A stretch of DNA of 64,000 bases, taken from contig CAYRMD010000018.1 in NCBI GenBank assembly GCA_964425225.1, forward strand, positions 5,668 to 69,667, in the 5' to 3' direction. Below are positions 21,101-27,720 of this stretch, piece by piece. The position numbers and the translations under genes are program-made. The first letter of the stretch is position 1. Each line of letters begins with the position of its first letter. The notes under the pieces are model-generated. The model was not told where the DNA came from. It was given only the letters and a program-made list of their open reading frames with translations, and did not search any database. The DNA comes from BPJU01 sp964425225 (GTDB lineage: Bacteria; Planctomycetota; Planctomycetia; Pirellulales; Pirellulaceae).

Positions 21101-24100
21101 ATAGCTGCGGCCGATGTTGCACATGTGCGCCGATTAGCGCAATCGGCTGTGCAAGACGTTACCACGGAAACTTCCCTACGCGCTCAGGTGACCAATGCGC
21201 AACTTCTGGCTTGGCAAACTCGCGAGGCTACTATCGACCAAGCAACAGCCCAATGGCTTCGCCGGCAAGCTTCATTCCAGACCACCTGGGCACTGGCAAC
21301 GACCACAGACGCGAACGTTTATCGCCAAACCGCGACACTTGCCGACACCGACTATCGGTCGACCATAAGCCTGGCCGAAGGCCAGTACCAAGTGACGAGT
21401 CTCGAGCAGCGAGCAACTACGGGTATTGCTGCAACCGAACTGTTAACGGCGCAACACGCTCCTCGGTTGCCGATCGAGTTGTCGCGGTATCAATCGGAAG
21501 TTGCAGCGGCTGATGCCCATCACGCACGCCGAGAACTAGCGGCACGTCAGCGCAAATTAAAGGATGAGTACGATGCCGATGCCCTGTGGCTGGCCGCACT
21601 GAGTCAGGCCGACTTTCTTTGGGCCGATTCCCTCAGGGCGGCCTACGAAGAATGGGTGGCAGCCTTTACGGCTGCGTCTACGCAATATGCCGCAGATGCC
21701 CGGCAAGTGGTAGCCAATTATCTGTCGCTACAAGTCAGTTCCCAAGGTCAAGCCGACCGGGACACGATTGCCGCCTATGCTCAGGCCGCCGAGGCTGCCG
21801 CTCAAGCACGAGCCGATTACTTGGTCACGACCGCGCAAGCGATGGGGCGGCTGTTGCGATTGCTTGCCCACGCGCGCGCCGATCTCTATGTAGCTGGCGA
21901 ATCCGATGACGTCGAAGGAAAAGACCCAGCTTCTTTATCGCCGGCTCAGCGAGCCTATGTACACGCGCTGCAAGCTGCCAGCCAACAGTGGCTCGGTGAT
22001 TCGCAAGCCGCTGGTGTGCAATATGCATCGGCGTTAGGCACAGCATGGGTCGGTTTACACACCGACCTCGGCCACGCGCTGCAACGTCACGCGCAGCAAG
22101 TCAATCTAGCCGAACAGCAGGCTGCCTGGGGCTCCAGCGCCGCCGAGCTCCGTTTCAGTATCCTGGTGACTACCGCCGCACGTCGTTTTGTAGACCGGAT
22201 CACCGATGCCTTTACGGCTCGCGATCTGGCCGAAGCTACGGCTCGAGAAGCATGGATCCACGATCGGGTTCGAGCGGAATTGGATTACCTGCAACAACTT
22301 GGCCAAGCCGATCGCCAGCGCGCCCGTAGATTGGCACTTGCGCAGGTTCAGTATTTCGTGGGAATAACCGACCAAGAAGACCACTCTTCGCAGGTGCGCC
22401 GCACATGGTTCCAACTTCTTCAAGATCCGTACGTGGTCTATCAAGAACGACTTGCGGGAGCGGATGCCGCATATCGTGAGGCCACCGCGCGCCTTGAGGG
22501 ACACTACCAGCAACAGATAGCAGCTTTGGAGCGACAGCGTATTCTAGACCGAGCTTCGATCCGTGACAGCCATGCGCAGCAACTGGTCGATGCCATGGCC
22601 ACGTTCCAATTGTCCGCCTTACCGGAACAAAACCGTCTGGTCGAAACGGCCACACAAGCCGACAGTACTCGTCGCACAGCCTATGCCGATGCTTTAGCCG
22701 ACCACGGTGTAGCAGTGGCCACTGCTGACAAACAGCTTTGGATTGCGTTGGCGGCAGGATTCGGTTCCAATTCTCAAGCGGAACAGCTTCATCGCATCCA
22801 AGTGGCTGCGGCAACCCGTCAGGCGTCGCGAGCTTTTGCCGATGCCGACCACACCTGGTCGGTCGTCGTCAGTGCTGCAGAAACATGGCATTTGGAACAG
22901 CTGGCGTATGCCGCAGCGTCGCTCGAAAAAACCGTTGCGCAGGCGGATTCCACGGCGCGAACACAGCTAGCACGCGCCGAAGCCGATTGGTTGATCGGCG
23001 TGGCGGACGCCCAGTCCGATCGCGCCCTGGATAGAACACACGCCGTCAATCGGTGGCGATTGGAACGCGCTCGAGCTGAAGCCGATTGGACGAGCCAGAT
23101 ACTTTCCGGCCGCCGGACCGTCTGGAACCAATTCGCGTCAGAATCGGATCCATCGAGCTATCAGTCGTACCAATTGACGTCCGCAGCGCTCGCCGATCAA
23201 TGGTGGGCAACGGCTAGGGACTCGTACGTAGACCGTGTCGCGCGCGAGAATCACATTAACCTCCAGTTTACGCTTGATGTGGGGCAGGCCTATCGTACGC
23301 TTAACACTCGTTTGGCCGCTGGTCATGTAGCTCGGGAATCAACACTGGCTGGAGCTCAACAACAGCGACGCCAGGCGCATGCCGACGCGCGCACGGTATA
23401 CGTGCAGCAGCTCGTCAATCCGGCGCTGGCGACCGATCGCTCCAAAGCGGATGCGATCCGCGATTATCGCTATGCTCTGGCCGATGCGCAACATGATCTG
23501 ACGGTCGGCGGGTCAATGGACGATTATCAGCGGAAGCTAGCCGACGCAGCGCGCCGACAGCAGCAAGCCATCGCTGCGGCTGACGCATTCTTTGCAAGGC
23601 AAGAAGCAGCAGCCATGGCGCACCTGCGCACCACGAATTTTGCAGCGGACCTGCAAGAAAGACAAACAAGCGCTCAGGCCGAAACCGATTGGGTGCGAAC
23701 AGTCCAGCAGGCCATGGCCGACTGGAACGAGACGGTTTTCCGGCTGGAAACGAAGCGGACGCAAGCCCTCCAGCAAATTGATTTCGGCACCCAGACGCAA
23801 TGGGACCAGCCGTGGGCGGAGATCCTTACCACTGCCGCGCCGACCAATAATCCCTGGTTGGAGCGACAACGGGTCCGTGCCCAAGCAACAGCGAGGCACC
23901 TTGACTATCTGCACCGTGCACGCACCGAGCATGACGCTGCATGGGCCGACCTTCAGCTCGAATGGTTGTCGCTGGAAACTGCGGCTGATCGCCGGTGGAT
24001 TGATCGCCAAGCCGACGCGGCAACCGAGCTGGATCGGACTCAAGCCGAACAACTCAATTTGTTATCCCGGCCGCAGCAGACGGCCGAACTATCACTAGCT

Positions 24101-25561
24101 GCCGCTGGACTGCCTGCTCAGAGTACCCCCTGGGCCAGTTGGTTGCCGGAAATGGGCTTTTGGGTACCCGGTGGCAGTTCGTGGATTCTGCCCGTATCGG
24201 CTTTGGCGCTTGTAGATCTCGAATCGCTGCTGGAAAGCGCGTTGGCTGGACTGGCGCAGTCACCGATCGTTGCTCCACCCATGAGCAGCTCGACTACACC
24301 TGTATTCGCCTTTGAATCTCCTGGACTGATCTTCCCACCAGTAGCGTATCCGACTCCTGAAGCTTGGCCCTCCGGTCCTGTGGTGCCTGCGGTACCCGCA
24401 CGTTATAGCTCGATGCGGCCCGGCGAATACTACGAGCGTATGGAGCTCGAATCACAGGCGAATGTGCCGAACGGCATGTACGCCGCAGCTCCCGCATCAC
24501 CGTGGCAGCCGACCCGTTTTCTGGAAGATCTCGGGTTGATCTTGAAATACCCTGGGGCAGCATGGACCGGCTTTCGCGAGGGAACGGAAACATCTACAAA
24601 AGTGCTGGTTAACGGAACGGCTACCACACTGCGCAGTACAGTGACGCTGGGATTTAACAGCAATCCTTGGGAAATCATTAAGGTCACGGAATCCGATAGA
24701 TTCTATGGCTATGACACCGCTTTCGGCATCATGCGGGTCAGCCAGGAGTTGCTCCTGGGTGCTGCTCTCGGTAAAGCCTCGCAATTGCACGTCAATGGTT
24801 GGGGATCGGTTGCTGTACATGGCCTTCGTTATTGGGACGTGGCGCAAAACACCGCCAGTATGGCACGCGGAGCTTATGCAATAACCTCCGGGGAAGGACT
24901 CAATTGGCAAAACGGACTGGAACTACTTGGTGGGGCAGTCGGGATGAGTGGCCACATGGCGGCTGCCTTCCGCGCTTGGCACCAGGCCGAGGTAGCCAAA
25001 GCGATCCAGGCGGCCAATAGAGGATCGCCGTATCGTATCGGCGTGTCGGTCATTCTCCAGGGACGCAATGACATCGTTGGGCATGTGATGATCCTCTTTG
25101 AAGACCGCACCCCGCGCATAATATTGGGACAACCGGGAAAATATGAAGACTACGTGTATCGAGTTGTAAGGGGTATGTATTCGGTCGAATCCATCGATCA
25201 TACGAATCCCGGGCACTTGTTGAAGTTCTTCTTCGGGGGGAAGATAGCAGGTTTTCGCGGGCAGATTGAAAATGATGAATGGATTATCAACCTCTATAAA
25301 GATACCGATGCGCTTCTGGAAACACGGTGGTTCCCTGTTTCACAAAAACAATTCTATGATGCACTAGAGTTCGTTTGGAAAACAGAAGAGTTGGCACAAC
25401 AAGGACGCTTGCGCTACCACGTGTTCAGTCAGTGTGCCGTCTTTGCGCGGCGAACGCTCCAAGCAGCCGGTTTAAAGCCGTTCTACAAACTTGTCTATCC
25501 ACCATGGGTATACCGTCTACTCGAACGTATGCCCCAACCGCGCCGAGCAAGTAACCGGTAA
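15179..25561 (+). CDS. Giant exported LEPR-motif protein: calcium-type repeats, long helical stalk, papain-like C-terminus
   Basis: 3460 residues from the ATG at 15179, which has GGAG at 15168-15171 (7-base spacing); the in-frame ATG at 15098 has none. A very basic start leads into LEPRHLMA at 34-41, the planctomycete LEPR-type export motif. Residues about 46-1050 hold eight ~100-residue beta repeats with D-x-D-x-DG loops (DSNDDGVSDG, DTDNDGEPDR, DLDGDGRPEG); a Gly/Ser linker (about 205-325) interrupts the second. Residues about 1055-2970 are Ala/Gln/Arg/Trp-rich helix with recurring A-E-A-D-W phrases and almost no proline. A proline-rich hinge follows. Next is a segment like the pretoxin regions of RHS proteins (ARGAYAITSGEGLNW, LLGGAVGMSGH), then a terminal domain with His3302 (GHVMILF) and Cys3419 (FSQCAVFARR), in the order of permuted papain/NlpC-P60-like folds. 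Surface location and toxin/peptidase activity are inferred. Confidence 0.85.
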   Translation: MVRPGKGLFGVTPWQKRRRERRRQVERRLVSEGLEPRHLMASDIDIQFRDVGLLHDSGQHPDDGISANWAIRGTVQGHWANYRLFVEYDKDLDGQPDGVAATYQIPDESLQQTVFVFDPRHDYPELASYEGPITLAYRASLQADGQAVLHQEWHSFSFTASPVPPADENLRSLVLKHDTGPSATDQLTWIAIVTAQLQTRSDSGHNDPSGGGFGPDDPSDPGAGGGFDSSGGGLSGGQTGSSGGAGDPSGSGGFTGWGGSFGSGDPSGYSGGQGSGSGAFDSSGSSPPSPEGGLPSTGNSGSSPGSSGGSGTSSSSTGNSFLPSDAIPDFVAPDQAPLNRLAIEWDWNGDNLADARTWLAFGETAELDLSDLPYGEHTVRARVLQWDSRLGTARYSDWKSLTFYYVAAPAPEIVELGLVNDTGTPNDKVTSDTRLVGRLTEHVDDEPVLVYWDSNDDGVSDGYVLADDQGNFEIEPRGIAPGPVQVNLRTSRWDVKAQAELFGDWYSFSYTYQPDPPPSIASLDFRPNDRATGTASRLAGVLSGAQADVVIEFDDNHDGTPDAVAVTRSDGSFERVLIPSGSGTFTVHVRTRLPGGQRERTSDWREFSYRVDTSPLPELALVGLHLLRDTGLDSSDGVSSDGRLAGKVISSPRVTWKWVELDYDQDGSADLYSLAADDGQFLLYPDLTEFGALEWSVRAGAIDPQTAQLVRTAWHTIRWHYAPDPIVAPQITEVALAVNTGDPTDRVSSIPWLKGQVADTQGRATFLEVDLGSDNTVDQVAVVSADGSFLLRPTLVEPGPVAIRLRPTSWDDQSQQPISGQWEEVTLIYQLDVSSPAAFVETIVEADFDATLPQFAIGGIVAALPSAVRVALELDTDNDGEPDRVESVEPTGAFRFHVTTSAGESITVRIRTKQITDEGQIIYGQWEELRLTPAPSKDLVQPPVPIVLERVTELRLVNDTAASSSDLATSDPRVMGRLDAGQRASRLVEFDLDGDGRPEGVVTTGEDGTFTIDPAPMAEGLIRLAVRPVVDSGTTTIWSSLAFVYATDPDSESSQQLARLAADYQATREAAMDEYWRTLKEAVELRHRKLGEAANQRNAEHRQHNEALGTGSREVEQRFYEAVQEIDEQYAASLRAAAERFAEQIGSSRFDRESSLPELVWPEAPPDGRGPLRETSRWAPPFALSVPRLEPHAARLPSQATLAWQRALQTANQELQRNDIVRIADDAAALRQFDDAHLESIERSRQQWLQRVRTAQARFDQRRRETHPTIDLVLSELKFQQALQQAENVYQAALQAHQRALANRLAPLQEALKSAIDAAIREYERRMQELSDFYAQNPPSYPMEYSDFEKAWRKRAFSDRETAIADAYLAFDRAVADAYRIKERQDAEALYQRDMAITIAEEQLTGQKLAVAIWSQQNQQDAWNDYQTELVSAENAFLLAAADASLRHQLHTAEQLLRNRLRQIEQRKGIELRLVETLREAWPEEQLPDLAELALARQLDQIDTDFQHQLAKELARLDVDVAQAIYQWQQDVARAEHVWARTIQQATDQLNQQQFQSEAARRQNILNAVSQEARAWLAEQTSYRQQLVNLRRTRDLDVADENHRFALERAQIAYDYLLERRDVHLDYMGEMRDTPIDVPLAEAARRHAHRLARAENTHRHNRLAIDERWSDGTLAALLLYRLKLHHWAEQRTSLIVQADYVASDESLRHEALFAETTALDDIQYEVDRNHFQSVLDTRFVELDADREIMVAQLGAAREAQVAAALAQFGRQTTSALVNGVASWIRTAGVPEPWASYYTVVATGVSAWAGNWYTAQQQRIQAQGNADAVRVQAETQAFRLAHGQIRLAETQFVLDAASAARQYASGRAAALVQTGVSTTVATRDYLVDLASAERFYADAWIHAGVVHDESVRDAFFGFEHDAADALLALQLEQVDQAGYVALLETAAKRRRVAEASAYVQLVTSVTAAADSFTASIAAADVAHVRRLAQSAVQDVTTETSLRAQVTNAQLLAWQTREATIDQATAQWLRRQASFQTTWALATTTDANVYRQTATLADTDYRSTISLAEGQYQVTSLEQRATTGIAATELLTAQHAPRLPIELSRYQSEVAAADAHHARRELAARQRKLKDEYDADALWLAALSQADFLWADSLRAAYEEWVAAFTAASTQYAADARQVVANYLSLQVSSQGQADRDTIAAYAQAAEAAAQARADYLVTTAQAMGRLLRLLAHARADLYVAGESDDVEGKDPASLSPAQRAYVHALQAASQQWLGDSQAAGVQYASALGTAWVGLHTDLGHALQRHAQQVNLAEQQAAWGSSAAELRFSILVTTAARRFVDRITDAFTARDLAEATAREAWIHDRVRAELDYLQQLGQADRQRARRLALAQVQYFVGITDQEDHSSQVRRTWFQLLQDPYVVYQERLAGADAAYREATARLEGHYQQQIAALERQRILDRASIRDSHAQQLVDAMATFQLSALPEQNRLVETATQADSTRRTAYADALADHGVAVATADKQLWIALAAGFGSNSQAEQLHRIQVAAATRQASRAFADADHTWSVVVSAAETWHLEQLAYAAASLEKTVAQADSTARTQLARAEADWLIGVADAQSDRALDRTHAVNRWRLERARAEADWTSQILSGRRTVWNQFASESDPSSYQSYQLTSAALADQWWATARDSYVDRVARENHINLQFTLDVGQAYRTLNTRLAAGHVARESTLAGAQQQRRQAHADARTVYVQQLVNPALATDRSKADAIRDYRYALADAQHDLTVGGSMDDYQRKLADAARRQQQAIAAADAFFARQEAAAMAHLRTTNFAADLQERQTSAQAETDWVRTVQQAMADWNETVFRLETKRTQALQQIDFGTQTQWDQPWAEILTTAAPTNNPWLERQRVRAQATARHLDYLHRARTEHDAAWADLQLEWLSLETAADRRWIDRQADAATELDRTQAEQLNLLSRPQQTAELSLAAAGLPAQSTPWASWLPEMGFWVPGGSSWILPVSALALVDLESLLESALAGLAQSPIVAPPMSSSTTPVFAFESPGLIFPPVAYPTPEAWPSGPVVPAVPARYSSMRPGEYYERMELESQANVPNGMYAAAPASPWQPTRFLEDLGLILKYPGAAWTGFREGTETSTKVLVNGTATTLRSTVTLGFNSNPWEIIKVTESDRFYGYDTAFGIMRVSQELLLGAALGKASQLHVNGWGSVAVHGLRYWDVAQNTASMARGAYAITSGEGLNWQNGLELLGGAVGMSGHMAAAFRAWHQAEVAKAIQAANRGSPYRIGVSVILQGRNDIVGHVMILFEDRTPRIILGQPGKYEDYVYRVVRGMYSVESIDHTNPGHLLKFFFGGKIAGFRGQIENDEWIINLYKDTDALLETRWFPVSQKQFYDALEFVWKTEELAQQGRLRYHVFSQCAVFARRTLQAAGLKPFYKLVYPPWVYRLLERMPQPRRASNR
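15315..18330 (+). repeat. Eight ~100-residue protein repeats with Asp-rich loops
   Basis: Each unit begins with an L-x-x-DTG-like turn, then SD-x-R-x-x-G, a calcium-type loop (DKDLDGQPDG, DWNGDNLADA, DSNDDGVSDG, DDNHDGTPDA, DYDQDGSADL, DLGSDNTVDQ, DTDNDGEPDR, DLDGDGRPEG), a DG-x-F turn, V-x-x-R, and an aromatic W-x-x-F-x-Y end. Copies are strongly diverged at DNA level. The second copy is split by a Gly/Ser-rich insertion (about 15790-16150). Confidence 0.75.
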
Positions 25562-25628
25562 CGAGCATGGACACAGAAACAATAAAGCGCTATGCGTTTA
25601 GACCAGATAGAGGCTAGCCTGCTTTTCT

Positions 25629-25928
25629 GTGCTTGAGCGTTCAAGACGGCATGTGGTACGACTAACTTCTTCGGGCGTGTGCATCTTGATTGTGGGTGGA
25701 ATATTGGCGGAAAAGGCAGCCCATCACCGAAGTTTGCCTATTCTCCGCGGCAGGAATGGAAAGGATGTGTCCGTCGTGATGGTAGGTGAAACGGCTCCTT
25801 CATTTGCTGGGCCTGGCGTAGGTCTGCCTTTTTCCGCTCCTGCAGATGTAACCCGATGCATGGGATTCTTGGCAAAGGCGTTCTATCGAGCGACGGTTCA
25901 ACAGAGCCGCAATTCTAAGGAGCCGTAG
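25629..25928 (+). CDS. Weak small open frame after the giant gene
   Basis: 99 codons from a GTG 67 bases after the stop of the giant gene. A hydrophobic stretch (SGVCILIVGGILAEKAA) near the start could be a membrane segment; the rest is unremarkable. No clear ribosome binding site. It is listed only because the slot after a toxin-like gene is where an immunity protein would be expected. It may well be chance. Confidence 0.2.
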   Translation: MLERSRRHVVRLTSSGVCILIVGGILAEKAAHHRSLPILRGRNGKDVSVVMVGETAPSFAGPGVGLPFSAPADVTRCMGFLAKAFYRATVQQSRNSKEP

Positions 25929-25936
25929 AACAATTC

Positions 25937-26021
25937 AACGCAAAGGCGCAGAGGCGCAACGACCACAAGAGGTACCTGTCCATTGCCTACTTGGGCATTT
26001 GCGCCTTAGTGCCGTTGGGTT
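25937..26021. repeat. Inverted pair of the dispersed GCGCAGAGGCGC-type motif
   Basis: AACGCAAAGGCGCAGAGGCG at 25937 faces an imperfect complement (GCGCCTTAGTGCCGTTGGGT) ending at 26021. Similar single copies lie at 10197 and near 26160 (CCACAGAGACACAGCGGACA). Confidence 0.4.
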
Positions 26022-26547
26022 AAGGAATCTCAGCGTAAGTCAGCGTTGTTGCTCTGGAACCTTTTGAAAAGTCGGCAGGTATCCGCACACTGACTCCGAA
26101 ATTCTTCGGCTAAGTTCAGCGTTCTTCTCGTAGCCGCTGGTGTGTACGCCGGAGTTTCGCACCACAGAGACACAGCGGACACGAAGGAACGAAAAATGCC
26201 CCATCGAACGTATCGGCGGCACGATACGCCATCGAGCGAACATTTCGCTGGGCAGTGGGTTGATCAGAGCTTCCTTAAGTCTCCTTGCGACTTTCAGTTT
26301 AATTACTCCACACATTAGGTTTCTGATTTGGACTCGAGCAAGATAGATAGAGCTTCGCGACGTAATTGCTTTCTGAAGAATTCTCGCCGCAATTCGAAGC
26401 TGTCCATCTCAGGGCCCAGGCTACGCTTCATCGACTCCCTCTTGCACAAGCGATTCGAGCTACGTCACAATACGAAACCGCGGAATGGCGAACGAAACTG
26501 GCTCCCAGCGCCGAATTGGCTCGTCAATCGGCCCCCGAGAGTTATCG

Positions 26548-27549
26548 ATGTCGGAATACCGCTTTGACTTCCTTTACGATCATTGGGTCATTATTGCACC
26601 GCAACGCGACGAGAGGCCCGACGAGTTTCCGGAGTGTGACTGGCGTCGCTCTTTGGGTCGTTGTCCCTTTTGTGCGGGCCATGAACAGGACACGCCACCG
26701 GAATTAGCACGCTATCAATTGCCAGATCGACCGGGGTGGCAAGTACGTGTAGTGCCGAACAAATACCCAGCGGTTGTGCCTGCCGGTAGCCCACTTGGGG
26801 CGGCGAGACCCGAACAGTCTTTACCGGGATATGGGTGGCACGAAGTGATTATCGAGTCGCCGCAGCATTTGACGAGTCTCTCCCAACTGGATGGTGCTTC
26901 GCTGGAATTGGTCCTTCAGGCGTACCAGGAGCGACTGGCTAAGCTGCGGGACCGTAAGGACTTGGCCTACGCAGTGATTTTCAAGAACGTGGGTCCGGCG
27001 GCGGGTGCTTCGATCGAGCATACGCATAGTCAACTGTTGGCCACCACCTTACTGCCTCCACCCCTGGAAACGCGCCACATTCGCTGGCACGAGATCTACG
27101 CCGAAACGGGGCATACGGCTGTAGCCCGTTGGTTGTACGAAGAGGAACGGCAGGCGGTTCGATGCGTGGCTTCCACCGAGGATTTCGTAGCCGCGTGTCC
27201 GTTTGCTAGTCGCGTACCGTTTGAGGTACGATTGGCCCCTCGGCATCCGTCGCCGTACTTCGAGCGAATTAGCGATGGCCAGCGACGGCAACTGGCGCAG
27301 CTCTTCAGAGATATTTGCCGACGGTTGGAACGAGCTGTTCCGGGTGTGGCCTACAATGTCATCGTGCATACGGCGCCGCTCCGTAATTTCCCGCATGATT
27401 ACTTCCACTGGTATATTGAATTTTTGCCTCGATTGACACGAGCTGCAGGCTTTGAATGGGGAACCGGTTGTTTTATCAATCCGCTGGAGCCGGAGCGCGC
27501 AGCCTCGCTGTTAGTCCAGGCAGAGAATTCCGTTCCGGAAATCCGGTAA
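26548..27549 (+). CDS. galT: Galactose-1-phosphate uridylyltransferase-type (HIT superfamily) protein
   Basis: 333 residues from ATG 26548 (MSEYRFDFLYDHWVIIAP); the upstream in-frame extension to 26485 lacks family character. GalT exchanges UMP between UDP-glucose and galactose-1-phosphate through a uridylylated histidine. Visible signatures are a zinc-type CPFC at 39-42, RVVPNKYPAV, GASIEH at 153-158 leading to His158-Thr159-His160-Ser-Gln (the usual centre is His-Pro-His), and HDYFHWYIEFLPR near the C-terminus, including the second metal-type histidines. The relaxed H-T-H triad means an ADP-glucose phosphorylase-like or other nucleotidyltransferase activity is possible. It lies 171 bases before a GH57 enzyme, suggesting shared glucan/galactose metabolism. 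Confidence 0.85.
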   Translation: MSEYRFDFLYDHWVIIAPQRDERPDEFPECDWRRSLGRCPFCAGHEQDTPPELARYQLPDRPGWQVRVVPNKYPAVVPAGSPLGAARPEQSLPGYGWHEVIIESPQHLTSLSQLDGASLELVLQAYQERLAKLRDRKDLAYAVIFKNVGPAAGASIEHTHSQLLATTLLPPPLETRHIRWHEIYAETGHTAVARWLYEEERQAVRCVASTEDFVAACPFASRVPFEVRLAPRHPSPYFERISDGQRRQLAQLFRDICRRLERAVPGVAYNVIVHTAPLRNFPHDYFHWYIEFLPRLTRAAGFEWGTGCFINPLEPERAASLLVQAENSVPEIR

Positions 27550-27720
27550 AAAAGTAATGACCGCGCAAAGAAGGGCGATAAGCGACAAGTTTTCCGCTGA
27601 GAAAAATTATGAGTCCTCGCTCCAGCTTGCCGATCTATTGGTCACGTACGGGCAACTGAAGGTCGGCTGAGGTCATGGAGGAGGCGCCCGTGAGGATGCA
27701 CAATATCGAGTTATACAGCT

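Larger units (their letters stand above)
25562..26547. other. Gene-poor stretch with repeat motifs
   Basis: Nearly 1 kb between the giant gene and the GalT-type gene. It holds one weak open frame (25629-25928), an imperfect inverted pair of the dispersed motif (25937-25960 and 25998-26021) and a further copy near 26160-26186. No other gene supported. Confidence 0.5.
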
